DNA from: Rhizoclosmatium globosum
Taxonomy: Eukaryota > Chytridiomycota > Chytridiomycetes > Chytridiales > Chytriomycetaceae
Assembly: GCA_002104985.1 (NCBI GenBank)
Contig: MCGO01000219.1
Location: 1 to 62,149 of the forward strand
DNA: 62,149 nt
Direction: 5' to 3'
Both the position numbers and the translations under genes were made by a program. A model generated the notes under the pieces. That model saw nothing but the letters and a program-made list of their open reading frames with translations, did not search any database and was not told the DNA's origin. This document shows, piece after piece, positions 21,692-32,623 of the stretch (positions are counted from its first letter, which is position 1; the number at the start of each line of letters is the position of its first letter).

Positions 21692-22186
21692 ATGGATAGC
21701 GTCACATCCGGCCACAGCCACAGCCACAGCCGGAATTGCAAATGCGCTGACCACGCTCCAGTGAACCCATCAGTCACGCAGACCCTCGCGGAACTCGACT
21801 TTGAACGATCTCTGCACAACGCGGCTCTCGTGGGGAACCTTGCCAAACTGAATAAACTGGCTACGAGAGATAATGTTAACTCGTTTGATCAGAGTGGGTA
21901 TACTGCTCTGCATTACGCCGCGAGGAATGGGCATGTTGAGTGTGTCAAGGCTCTGATCGCACTGGGCGCTGATGTGGATCTGCGGACTGTGGGACTGGGG
22001 ACGACAGCTTTGATGAGAGCTGTGTTGGGTCGATCAACTGGGGTTGTGGAGGTTCTTCTGTTAGCGGGGGCGGACGTTGGAATCAAAGATGGGGACGGAA
22101 GAGACTGTTTTACGATACTGAATGGAATGACGGGAGACAAAGTGCAAGAAATGAAGGTTTTGATAGAGGGAAGGAGGAGAATATGA
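21692..22186 (+). CDS. ANKRD39: ANKRD39-like ankyrin repeat protein (164 aa)
   Basis: A single-exon ORF from the first usable ATG. The N-terminus has a His/Ser tract and NCKCADH. Then comes TLAELDFERSLHNAALVGNL, matching the TLEEMDFERG... segment of animal ANKRD39, followed by three ankyrin repeats (SGYTALHYAARNGHVECVKA; TTALMRAVLGRSTGVVEVLL). Length fits ANKRD39 (about 180 residues). The role of ANKRD39 is poorly known; its presence together with CFAP70 fits a ciliated lineage. The His-rich lead is unusual and may be a metal-binding or simply low-complexity tract. Confidence 0.7.
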   Translation: MDSVTSGHSHSHSRNCKCADHAPVNPSVTQTLAELDFERSLHNAALVGNLAKLNKLATRDNVNSFDQSGYTALHYAARNGHVECVKALIALGADVDLRTVGLGTTALMRAVLGRSTGVVEVLLLAGADVGIKDGDGRDCFTILNGMTGDKVQEMKVLIEGRRRI

Positions 22187-22304
22187 GAATGTCTTTATAA
22201 TGATTGTAATTTATTAGCGACTTTTTATACAATCGTGCGTCCACTTTCACTTATCTTGGTGTGCAGAAAGCTGAAACACGACGCGTGGTGCACCTGAAGC
22301 AACA

Positions 22305-22310
22305 CACGTG
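22305..22310. promoter_or_regulatory. CACGTG E-box upstream of BTA1 (possible Pho4-type site)
   Basis: A palindromic CACGTG, in the context ACACACGTGTTTTT, lies 119 bp upstream of the BTA1 start. CACGTG is the core bound by Pho4/NUC-1 bHLH factors in fungi, and betaine-lipid synthesis is phosphate-regulated in other fungi. Function here is inferred; one six-base site can occur by chance. Confidence 0.35.
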
Positions 22311-22428
22311 TTTTTCAACACTCGTGTTGTTCTGGCACAAGTTTTGGGGAACCGTTGAAATTTTTGGGGTTTGGGGGAGACAAGGGATCCCCACCTTTTT
22401 TCTCAACGTCCACGAAACCTATCCAAAA

Positions 22429-25400
22429 ATGGCTCCACGTACTCGCTCTCAGAGCGGAACCAAGGCCGCACCTTCATTCGTGGCTGACGCCGCTGATGCT
22501 TCCAAGATTACCGCTCGTAATGCTGCCGTCCCATCTGCTCACACTGGTGGAGGTGTCAGCGTCGGAGTTGGTGCTCGCTTGAAGCATGCTACCAAGAAGA
22601 GATCTCTCTTCCAGTACAAGCGTGTGTACTTTTACGCTTTGGTATGTTGTCGGGAAAGCTGGTTGCGTGTGAATTCGCTGAGCTTTGAACTGATCTGGTT
22701 TTTGTCATAGATTTCTGTCATGGTTCCTTTCATTGCCTCTGACTGGGTGCCAAAGGCGTCTTTCCTCGGAGAGTTGAAGGAGTCGTTGGGTGGTGGTATT
22801 TCTGGAACCTCAGTTGCTGTTGCCCTTGCTGTTTTGGGTGTTGCTGCTGTCGTTTTTGGAACTGCCGGTGGATCCCTTTACCTCCGTTTCGCCTACAACT
22901 GTTTTATCAAGCCTTTCTTGAAGAAGAAGGCTAACGGTCTTGACTCGTCTGAGCACCAGAACAGACTTGAGGCCTTCTACGAAGGTCAGGCTGATATCTA
23001 TGATGAGACCCGTCGCAGGTGCGTCTCCAGTTTCCGTATTCTAGTCCCTTTCAAGTATTTTAAATATACCTTGGACTGTACCTTTGTTTATTCTCCCTGT
23101 CTTGGATCTCTCTTTTCCTATCACATATCACGTCTACAAAATTTTTTTCACCCATTTCACACGCGTTCACCTTTATTGATAATCCACACTTTCCAGACTT
23201 CTCCGTGGTCGTTCCACCATGCTTAAGCTCTGCGCTGCCCAGCTTGCCCAGTTCTACCCAGTCCGTTTCGCCAACGACTTCAAGACTGGAAAGGCCGGAG
23301 AATCCGTTACTGACCCATCTGTCCTGCCATCCCCACCAATCTCTCCATCCCTCCTTGCCAACAACAACAAGCGTTACGCTTGGATCGATGTCGGTGGTGG
23401 TACTGGTGCCAACATTGAGATGATGAACCAGTTCTTCCCAATCCGTAACTTCGACAAGGTTTACTTGGTTGACATCACTCCATCTCTCTGTAAGGTTGCT
23501 GAGGAGCGTTTCCGTCGTTTGGGATGGACCAACGTCACCGTTATCTGCATGGATGCCACCAAGTTCACTGTTCCAAAGGAGGATGGTGAGGACTTGGAAA
23601 TCGCCTTGATGACCATGTCCTACTCTTTGTCCATGATTGAGCAGTTCTTCCCAATTGTTGACGGTCTTGTCAACGTCTTGTCCCCAACTGGTATCTTCGG
23701 TGTTGCCGACTTCTACGTCTCCTCCAAGCGTTCCTCTGACCCAACCCGTCAGTTGTCCTGGTTGTCTCGCTGGTTCTGGTCTATCTGGTTCGACGCTGAC
23801 AACATCTACTTGCACCACTCTCGCCGTGACTACCTCGAGCACAAGTTCAAGACTGTCAAGACCCTCAGCGGAAAGAACCGTTCCATGTTCCCACTCGTTG
23901 CCATTCCATACTACGTCTGGATTGGTGCCCAGCACGGTGCCAACTTGCCAGCTCTCAGCGACTCCATTGACGACACTGACTCCATTGCTGAAGAGGAGGA
24001 GGCTGAGGCCCAGAAGGCTCTCGCTGCTCCAATCAAGGGTTCCCACGTTTCTTCTGACCACGTTCACGGACAGGGTTTGAGATGGAGACAGCCATTCGAC
24101 CCAGCCTTGATCCCACGTTTCTCTACCTACATTTACGCTTTTGCTTGGGAGGACCCACGTACCGACTTGGAGTTCTTGGACTTGACCCCAGATGACCGCA
24201 TGTTGATTATCACCTCCGGTGGTTGTAACGCTTTGGAGTATGCTGCCAAGGTTGGACCAGCAAGGTTTGTAATTCATCTTTTTTCTTGAAATATGGATCT
24301 AACCTATGGAATCAGAATCCACTGTGTTGACTTGAACCCTTGCCAAAACAACATGCTTGAGCTCAAGCTTGCCGGTATCTCTTCCCTACAATACGCTGAC
24401 TTCTGGCGCTTGTTCGGAGAGGGTGAAATGCCAAACTTCTCCAACGTCCTCGACACCCACTTCTCTCCATACCTCTCTCCATACGCCTACCACTTCTGGA
24501 AGGAGACTGCCGGTTTCAAGAACTTGTTCAAGACTGGTTGCTCTGGTCTTGCCATTCGTATTTTCCAATTTGTCTCCAAGGCCCGTGGTCTCCAGGGTGC
24601 CGTTGAGCGTATGTGTAACGCTGACACCATTGAGGAGCAGAACAACATTTGGGAGAAGGAAATTCGTCCTCACTTCTTGAGCAAGTGGTTGATCATGTTG
24701 TTGAACAATGACCGTTTCTTGTGGGGAGCTCTTGGAGTTCCACCAGCGCAGATGCAAATGCTTTTGGAAGAAGGTGAGCCTTTGTCCTTTTTTTCTTTCG
24801 CTTTCTTTTGCCCTTCTGTTTGTACCGTCTCTCTTCGTTGGCTAGAACGGGGTGTATCAATGTACCGGTTGCACTATCCTGATCAGACCTGAAGTTCAAC
24901 CTTCAAATGTCGATTGGGTGTGCCATGTTTTGAAGAGCTCTTACCGGGGCTACAGGATTTTCAACCTTCCTGGTTTCATTCATGACGGATATTGGTTGCT
25001 CTTAGTTCGAGGATGCTATCAAACCTCATATGGGGAACATTGAGTGCAAGGGAATACTGTAGTGGTACTTCTTTTGTGGGAATTCAACATCCCACCCTTG
25101 CTCTGGTTTGGACCCTGTTTGCTGACCTCAACGTCGCATTCGCCCACTTTCCTCCCCCACCTCTTTTCTCCCAACAATACAGGTTCTGCATACGACTACG
25201 TTGTCAACACTTTGGACCCAATCATTAAGGCTTCTCACCTCCGCGACGACAACTACTTCTACTACGCCTGTCTCATGCTCAAGTACACTCCAGCCAACGC
25301 CCCAGCTTACCTTACTGAGGAAGGTTTCAACGCCCTCCAGCAGAACCCATCCCGTTTGGATGCTTTCCGTATCCACACCCGCACCATTGTTGAAGTCCTC

Positions 25401-25740
25401 CGATCTGAAGTTGCCGACGGTGAGCTTACTCGTGTCATCCTCATGGACCACTTGGACTGGTTCTCCAACGAGGATGCCGATGAGGAGATCACTGCTGTGC
25501 ACAAGAAGTTGGCCAAGGGTGGTCGTGCGTACTGGAGATCTGCTGGAAAGTACCCATGGTACAACTCCATGTTTGAGGAGAAGGGCTTCAAGGTTACTCC
25601 TTGCCAGATCCGTGATGAGAAGACTCCATACATTGACCGTGTCAACAGTGAGTTTCCTTCCCTTCGTAGTCTTGTGATGGTCATATCTAACTCTTCTTTC
25701 TATAGTGTACGCGTCGTTCTGGATGGGAGAGAAGCTCTAA
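22429..25740 (+). CDS. BTA1: Betaine lipid (DGTS) synthase Bta1
   Basis: Six exons (22429-22641, 22711-23018, 23197-24264, 24316-24773, 25183-25647, 25706-25740) give 848 residues. Two N-terminal membrane helices precede a BtaB-like SAM methyltransferase domain (WIDVGGGTGANIEMMNQFF). A BtaA-like 3-amino-3-carboxypropyl transferase domain follows (LIITSGGCNALEYAAKVGPA, RIHCVDLNPCQNNMLELKLAGI, LTRVILMDHLDWFS). Together they build the homoserine headgroup of diacylglyceryl-trimethylhomoserine from diacylglycerol and methylate it, at the ER. Codon use is strikingly biased (Pro mostly CCA, Lys mostly AAG), suggesting high expression. The fourth intron (24774-25182, 409 nt) is several times longer than its neighbours. 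Confidence 0.95.
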
Positions 25741-25943
25741 AAAATTGCACTGTTCGTTATGGTACTAATTTCGATGACTGGAGGGTGTTCGTTCTTTTCT
25801 TTACGCATATGAGTTGAGGACCAACAGTGTCCTAGTGTTTATTTGTTCAAATAAGTCAGTAAAAAGACGTGTGAAATATTCTGTTGTTTGACACTTCTTC
25901 TCTTTCTCCTTTCTCCTCTATTTCTCTGTTTTTCTTGAGCGAA

Positions 25944-26170
25944 ATGAAGCAGGCAGGCATTGCAATCGGACTCTTCACCGTTGTCTTTGGCGGAGTGCAC
26001 ATAGCGAATGCTGTGCAAGTGTATCGAAAGGTAACATGCATCGCTGCTGTATCGTATTGAGGGCTTCAGCCCATACTAACGATTTGACACTGTAGGAACA
26101 ACGCATCTTATACCTGTTGGACGAACGAGACCACCTGCGAAGTCTATTGAATCAATCTGAATCGAAATAG
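25944..26170 (+). CDS. 53-residue single-span membrane protein
   Basis: Two exons, 25944-26030 and 26096-26170, join across a 65-nt GTAACA...TGTAG intron that contains a perfect TACTAAC branch site. The product starts MKQAGIAIGLFTVVFGGVHI, one transmembrane segment from residue 5 to 22. A charged helix EQRILYLLDERDHLRSLL follows, with a short polar tail. This layout is common among small mitochondrial inner-membrane assembly factors, but I do not recognise the family. The intron falls in frame and joins two sensible halves, which argues for a real gene. It lies about 200 bp after BTA1, same strand. Confidence 0.6.
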
Positions 26171-26478
26171 TCTCTCTGCTTTCAGCATATACTGTCCTAT
26201 ATCAAATAAACCTCAGCGTCTCACATCAGCCACAAGTTTTGCTTAGGCTCACTACAACTAACTCGTTCAAACAAGTTATGATCTTGTTCCGACTCTGTCG
26301 CTCAAATTCTTGACAAAGGAAGACGCTTTGTTTGCTGACAGACTGGATTTCGATTACTGGATTGCCTTTCCGAAGTAGTCTGGATTCATTATATCTTGAA
26401 CTAGCAACATTGTAACGAGAATATTTTTGGTTTCTGTTCAAAAAGGCATGTGCAGAAAGCCATAAGAAGACATTGAGA
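26171..26478. other. Intergenic spacer
   Basis: An AATAAA-like signal (CAAATAAACC, near 26205) follows the small gene. The rest is promoter-length sequence before 26479. A minus-strand ORF covers part of it but has no supporting features. Confidence 0.4.
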
Positions 26479-27594
26479 ATGACACCACGTCTCCTTCTTA
26501 CTCCATATGGAATCGACGAACGTAAAGCCGCAGTGTCGAAACGCAGCGGGCTTACTTTCGGTGATGCTCTACATCCTGATGTTGTCCAAGGAATCGTTGG
26601 AGACTTTTTCACGTACAAACACTCAGTCAAGAAACTCCTTGCTGTATGTAAAGATGCAAAGCCTGTCACTGAATTCCGCAAACGCTTTCCATACTTGAAA
26701 GTGACACATTACCGGTTGGACTGGTTTTCGGGTCAAGATGTGACACAGCCACCCAAGAAATTAATGGCGATGTTGTTGGCTTCCTCGCAACGGCATTTCG
26801 TACTTTTGAATACTGTGTTTGGTCAATTATGGCGTGAGATTGTTGTGTATCTAAAGGATTGGAGTGTTTGTATGAACTTTGCCAACGCATTGAGTCAGTT
26901 CACAAACGAAAAGCCAGCAATTGTGAATCACTATCGCGAAAGCAAAGAAGTTTGTGTTTAAATTTATTGAAATTCAATTCTTCTGACACCCAAAACCGTA
27001 GGAGCAGCCATATGTGCTGTAGTGACCACTGCTGTCAGCATGGCATGGATGCGAAGCCGAAAAGAAGAACTCCCGGAATACAACATCTCAGATAGACAGT
27101 TCTCTGAGATACTTGGCCGCCTTGAGAGATATCCAAAATATGTTGAACGCAGGAAAATGTGGACCAATACCATCATTTCCTACCTGATCTCTCAGTCTCA
27201 GTCCATTCCTCAGCGTCGCGCACGACTTGAAGAAGCATTGGCCCAGGAAGGTCTTGAGCTCCGCGAAGATTCTCAATTCTGCAAAGAATTCATTGAGAAG
27301 CCACTGTGCATTGAAGTTGAAGAAGTCGTTGCCATTATGGAGATAACGAGTGACTTATTTTTGTATGGTCATATTGCATGGTCAAATTTGCATTCTGAGA
27401 TGGAGGTGGCAGTTCTGAAGCAAGTGTTTGAGAATGGAATGGGATGGATGGAAGCTGTTCGTGCTGTTACAACCTCGGCGGATTATTACAAGAAGGTGCA
27501 GAGGGAAAGTGAGAAAAGGGGTAGGGATGATGATGACGAGGATGACTATTTTGATTGGGAGAGAGGAGGTAGGAGCCGTGGGCGATGGTATTAA
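26479..27594 (+). CDS. Unknown membrane-associated protein (353 aa)
   Basis: Two exons (26479-26953 and 27008-27594) join across a 54-nt GTGTTT...GAGCAG intron. A basic N-terminus (MTPRLLLTPYGIDERKAAV) could be a mitochondrial presequence. The middle is alpha-helical with many aromatic and basic residues. A hydrophobic helix (ICAVVTTAVSMAWM, about residue 160) leads into a helical C-terminal half (EYNISDRQFSEILGRLERYP). The tail is Asp-rich and then Arg/Gly-rich (GRDDDDEDDYFDWERGG). I do not recognise the family. Alternative acceptors a few bases upstream would change one or two residues. Mitochondrial location is only an inference. Confidence 0.6.
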
Positions 27595-27818
27595 TAGTTG
27601 CTATAGTTGATTGTCCTTATTATTTACTGAAAATATTGTGATGTGAAGAGATGTTATGTGCAGAAAAACTGGAGCAGGACCTCCTGATCTTCACTACATT
27701 TTAGAAGCATGTCCAAATCATCCTTGTTTTCCTCCAATCTTTCCATACAGAGACAGATCATATCTTGATTATTTAAGACAGCGCAAAAGTTCAAAAACAT
27801 GCAAAAAGACAATGAATT

Positions 27819-29584
27819 TTAATGAATCTTCGTCTTCAACGACATATTTCTCCAAACAAGAATACCTCCAAGTAAGGCAGCAGCTGATGCGGTGCAAGTA
27901 GCTCCAAAGTTGGAGATACCAAATCGTTGCCAATATGCAACTTTTACATCCTCAGGAACCAAAAAATTGGAGCTACCAGTAGTCGCAACCATTTCCACAA
28001 TGTTAGCCCCATACAACAGCCCAGCCTCTGAGCTCAAGCGGGCCGTGACTTTCATGTCAATCACTTTCTTCAGTGAAAATGTTGTAGCTAGTCCAACAGT
28101 TCCATTTCTTGCACGTTGATCGCTCAAAACAGTCTCAATGGCATGTTCCACATCGCCTCCAGTAAATGCAAGCTTATCTCTGAGATTGATTCCAACTCCA
28201 CGTTCCTCAATGTGGATCGCATTGATTGGCTGATCGGCAAAGAGTGGGACGACAATGATGGGAACCCCTGCGTACAAGGACTCATAGACAGAACTGATTC
28301 CACCATGACTCACGAACGCTTTCACGACACCACTTTCCAGAACATAGCGTTGTGGGACCCATTTCCGGATGTGAACGCGCGCTCTTGCGGCAGAATCGAT
28401 TTTGGATTCGACAACGCGGTCGCAGAATACGTCACGACACGCCCAAAGAACCTCAACATTGCTGAACCGGGTCAGCACACCATTCAATCCTTCAAACAAG
28501 CGTTCAGCAATTTTCTCAAACCCAGCCGCAGCACTCCCAAACGCGACGTAAATAAGTTGTTGCCGCGTGTCAGCAATACGTTCCACAAGATTCACGACTT
28601 TTTGGTGTTTTGAAGTGTCGATTTCCAGAGGACCAAACAAGGGTCCCACAGCAACAACATTTGGCGGCAACCGTCTCGCAGGTTCCAACCCCCAGAACGT
28701 ATGCGTCAAGTACAAGTTGTTTGAAAACAAGGCATTGTAATCCGAAACAGGCACACGTCCCCACACATTCTTTTTGTGCGCCTTTTTAGACTGTTCCATT
28801 CTCCAACCAGAAATCCCAACATGCCAAATCATATCCACCGTCGTGGACAAACGCAACCACGGATCCGACATCCATTTTTTGGTTGACACTGGGTTCATGA
28901 TACTTGGCAAGAACCATTCCGCCATAAAGCCCTTGAAACCAAGGGATCCAAGCATACCCAAGGTTGTACCTGTCATGACAGCCGAGTCGATACACGCGTC
29001 TGCGAAAAAGTCGCATAGAACGAGGTTTGGTTTGAGGTCGGCATAGAGGTGTGTTAGAGCACGGGTTCGGTTTGGATATTCGTGGGCAATGGCGTCGCCG
29101 AGCAAAGAGAAGGCTTTTATCATTGATTTGTAGCCGACGGGAGTGTTCATGAACATTGCAAGAGCAGTCTTGTTTTTCTCAAAGAGGGATTCGGAGCCGA
29201 TGGAGCGAGTTTCAACGAATGGGTGGTCTGACCTGGAATAAAAAGATAATTAAGTTACGGTGAATGGTGGTGTATGTCATGGTTACGAATAAAAGGCGAG
29301 AAGTGGGTAGGTTTGAATGTGCTGCAAAGTACTCACGCAAACTTTAACGAGTCGTTGAAGGAAGCAAATACAATACGGTGGCCACGATTATGCAATATCT
29401 TGAGCATTTCAAAGTATGGGACAACATGAGAACGCGTGCCTTCTTCACAGACAACCAGAATGGTGAGTGGCTTTGCAACAGTTGTGCTGTCAAGTTTATC
29501 GTTGGAATCAGCTAACACTCCGACCGAAGAAAGCGCGAATAGAAGAGCGAGGAGCGCGTTGAAGAAAAGGAGGCGCATATTCAT
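27819..29584 (-). CDS. UDP-glycosyltransferase (UGT-like) membrane protein
   Basis: Two exons (29584-29337 and 29232-27819) give 553 residues. A signal peptide (LLFFNALLALLFALSSVGVL) precedes the GT-B N-terminal domain (ILVVCEEGTRSHVVPYFEML). The C-terminal donor-binding domain carries LIYVAFGSAAAGFEKIAERL, VHIRKWVPQRYVLESGVVKA, FVSHGGISSVYESLYAGVPI and PLFADQPINA, the UGT signature. A final hydrophobic segment (ASAAALLGGILVW) with KTKIH at the end suggests type I ER membrane topology with a short basic tail. UGTs transfer sugar from UDP-sugars to sterols, lipids or xenobiotics; the acceptor is unknown. It is divergent from CCDC43. Confidence 0.9.
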
Positions 29585-29793
29585 TTTTTACGGTGAGATA
29601 CGTGGAAAAGAAAGGAGGCGGGAAATCGCGACCATTTCTTTTCTGTGATTTGTCAACACTCTTTTGAATTTCACATTCTAACAATAGGAATATGTCATCA
29701 AAGAAATAGAAGTAGAAAAGGAGAAAAGCAGAAGAAAGAGAGAGAGAAAAGAAAAAGAAAGAACGGTGAAACCCAACAATCTCCAAACTTCAG

Positions 29794-30543
29794 ATGGAGC
29801 TTGTTTCATCAACCCTCCTCCGTGAATTCAACCTAAGCGATGAAGCGTACGTTGAATACGTGTTCCAGCTGTCGGAAGACGACACGATTGAATCCAGTGA
29901 AAAGGAGGCGATTGTCGTTGAGTTCCTGAGCGAGGCCGTCGAAGGCGACTCGTCGGAGCGCATCGGCCCAGTCATTTCGTCCCTCTTCGCCGCACTTCAA
30001 GCCCAGAAAGCCGACGCCGAAGCCGAAGCCGAAGCCCAAGCCCAGGCGGCGAAAGAGAAAGAGGCTCTCGCACAACAACTCTCAGAGACAACGCTCGCCG
30101 ACAATTCAGACAACTCCGCCGCCGACGCCCAACTGCCTCAGAAGAAAGTGCTTTCGAAGGAGGAGAAGAAGGCCAGGGAGCGGCTCCTCAGAATGTACGG
30201 TTACGAAGTAGACGAGGTTGTTGAGAACGAGAACGGAGAGACAGAGATTCTTTACTCGGGAAACAAGGAAGATAAGGCTTCTATGCCTGATGCTCTGATG
30301 AATACAAATGTTCAGAGGGTCAAGGAGGCAGAGCAGCTTCGAAGGCAGAAAATGCAGGCTGCTCATTCAGCTGAGGTAACTATCAACGATTTAAACAAGC
30401 AAATCTATTTCGTCCGTTTTAATCTCTTCTTTTTGCTTGCATTCTCAAAGGTTGAGCGAAACAAGGCTGCGCGCCAGAAACAATTAGACGACGCTGAAAA
30501 GAAGAAGAAGAAGACTGTTAAGCAAGAGAAACGGCGAATGTAA
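29794..30543 (+). CDS. CCDC43: CCDC43-like coiled-coil protein
   Basis: Two exons (29794-30375 and 30451-30543, 75-nt intron) give 224 residues. An N-terminal helical domain (LLREFNLSDEAYVEYVFQL, KEAIVVEFLSEAVE) resembles the PWI-like fold of CCDC43. A long Glu/Ala/Gln/Lys coiled coil follows, with DALMNTNVQRVKEAEQLRRQ matching the conserved NTN...R motif. It ends in a Lys/Arg-rich tail. The molecular role is poorly defined. It starts 209 bp from the divergent UGT gene and ends 51 bp before the TBC gene. Confidence 0.75.
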   Translation: MELVSSTLLREFNLSDEAYVEYVFQLSEDDTIESSEKEAIVVEFLSEAVEGDSSERIGPVISSLFAALQAQKADAEAEAEAQAQAAKEKEALAQQLSETTLADNSDNSAADAQLPQKKVLSKEEKKARERLLRMYGYEVDEVVENENGETEILYSGNKEDKASMPDALMNTNVQRVKEAEQLRRQKMQAAHSAEVTINDLNKQIYFVRFNLFFLLAFSKVERNKAARQKQLDDAEKKKKKTVKQEKRRM

Positions 30544-30594
30544 CTGTCTATTCTATTTATTCTTCTTTCTTTTGTTATTATACAATAAATCGCA

Positions 30595-32600
30595 ATGGGA
30601 GATCCACTCAGCAGCCCAACAACATCAACCAAGATTGAAACAAAGCGTAGCTTCCAATGGAAAGTAGGTATTAATGCAAAGCTACAGCCAGTAGCTCAAT
30701 CATTTGGCAATCAGGTACACCTGCAAGTCCTTCCTCCACAAGAACCAGACGCATGGAATGCCATTCTCGCCAAAAAGCGAGCTGAGTACGAGCATCTCAA
30801 GAATTCTCTTCTCACAGATCCCGCTGCAAAAGAGGCCGGCGAGGAAACCCACCATCCGCTGAGTCTTGAAGACAATGTGACATACTTTCCCGCTTCCCTC
30901 GACCCTTGTTAACCATCGACTACAGAGCCCTTGGACTCAATATTTTCAGAATGGAGAACTTCTGAAAGTCATTCGACAAGACGTCGAGCGCACGTTTGTT
31001 CTCACTCAATCCAAATCTCAACAACATCTCACAATCATTCGCGTTTAACAAACAGAATGCCAGACCAAATAACCTTCCGTTCAAAGACCATACAAGAAAT
31101 GATGACGAGTGTCTTGTTCGTCTGGAGCAAACTCCACCCAACTCTTTCGTATCGTCAGGGAATGCATGAACTCCTTGCTCCAATCATATACACCGTCGAA
31201 TTCGATAAAGTGCTAGTTTCTTCCAAGGAAGTTGATGGCTCAGCATCGTTATGCGACTCTCGTTTCGTGGAACATGATTCCTACGCCCTCTTTTACCAAC
31301 TCATGAACAACGCCCAAAAGTGGTTTGAATTGGGAGACGAAAGTCACAAAGAAACAAACACAAAGCTCAAAAAGGCGATCTTTCAAAACAGTCTATCGAA
31401 AACGAACCAACTCCCCATCGTCTCCTTATGCCTACACATTCAAAACGAAGTCATTCAGAAACTTGATCCAGATCTATATAAAACACTGAAAGATTTGAAT
31501 ATCGAGCCGCAGCTGTATGGATTACGATGGATTCGGCTTCTTTTTGGACGTGAATTCCCATTCGAACAGGTTCTCTCGTTATGGGACGCGTTGTTTGCTG
31601 AAGATTCGAATCTTGGTTTAGTTGAATGGATTTGTGTCGCAATGTTACGGCTATTGCGAAATCATTGTGAGTTGCTTGTCTCGTTCGTGACATTTTAACA
31701 TGAACATACTTTGACGCAGGCATCGGGTCCGATTATGTTGGTGTGTTGCAAGTCTTGATGAAGTATCCAGCACTGGAGTCGTTAGGCGTGAATGGAATCG
31801 ACGGACTGGTGAAAATGGCCAAATCGTGTATTCTCGAATACCACGAAATCCTACGTAACCCAAAAGCCCATCTTTCACCAACCACCACATCAAACAAGGC
31901 AAAACACGGTACTTCAACATCATCCAGCACTGAATCAATCTCAGACGCCGATAAACTCGTGTCATTAGAACAGCGAGTACGACGACTCTCCGAAAAGTCT
32001 CTCTCACTCAAAGACCGCGACAAAGCTCTCGCCCTAAAGCTCGACCACTGTATCTCACTTCTCTCCGACATCATGTCGGACTTTGACAATATTTCAGACC
32101 GTCGTAATGAACTCGACGGCGTGATTGATCAACTCGGGGTCGTGAAATCTGAACTGGATTTCTCGGGTGGAAGTTCAATGTCAATGGTGGATGGAGGAAA
32201 ACAGAATGAGAAGCTGCCGTCTCATTTGAGGGCGTCGGATGAACTGGATCGCGCCAAATCTGCGGCTGCGTTTCTTCATGAGTCGACTGATGTTCCTGAG
32301 TTTCATCGTATACAAAGAGATCCCTCGAAACGAGGGAATTCATCCACTCAAGCTGCGAATCCCCTGGATTCTTTGATTGCGTCTATTTCGACGGCGGCAC
32401 AGGAGGTTGATTTGTCTAAAACTGTGAAAGGGGTTTCTAACTTGTTTGCGGGGATGTTTGAAGACAACTCGCTCTCTTCGTTGAATCCGTTTGCTACAAT
32501 CCAGTCGCCCGCACAAGTTACTTCGTCTGTTCAGTCTCCACGAGAAAATCCGGCTGACCATTGGACCCGTAAACTGAAGCACAAGGACGAATCAAAATAA
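30595..32600 (+). CDS. TBC1D5-like Rab GTPase-activating protein
   Basis: Four exons (30595-30876, 30926-30993, 31056-31666, 31720-32600) give 613 residues and a divisible frame. The TBC domain shows NSPWTQYFQNGELLKVIRQD, TLSYRQGMHELLAPI, LYGLRWIRLLFGREFPFEQV and VLSLWDALFAED. The GMHELLAPI sequence is characteristic of TBC1D5-type GAPs. The dual-finger Arg and Gln are plausible in RQD and YRQGM contexts, though the IxxDxxR motif is atypical (VIRQDVERT). The C-terminal half is disordered with a coiled-coil segment. TBC1D5 acts on Rab7 with retromer; this partner is inferred. Exon 2 ends at a GTTTGT donor. Confidence 0.8.
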
Positions 32601-32623
32601 AGTGTAAAAAGTATCCAGATTAT

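Noticed and set aside
23060..24277. 405-codon open frame on the minus strand opposite BTA1
   Set aside because: BTA1's extreme codon bias leaves few stops on the opposite strand. The antisense protein is repetitive, with no domains, and the plus-strand protein is unmistakable.
24774..25182. A nested gene inside the long BTA1 intron
   Set aside because: Short frames only; none has domain or composition support, and the intron joins conserved BTA1 sequence exactly.
27656..27901. 81-codon plus-strand ORF in the spacer before the UGT 3' end
   Set aside because: It starts with a Cys-containing stretch that looks protein-like, but the last third overlaps the UGT coding strand in antisense and no homologue or splice site supports it.
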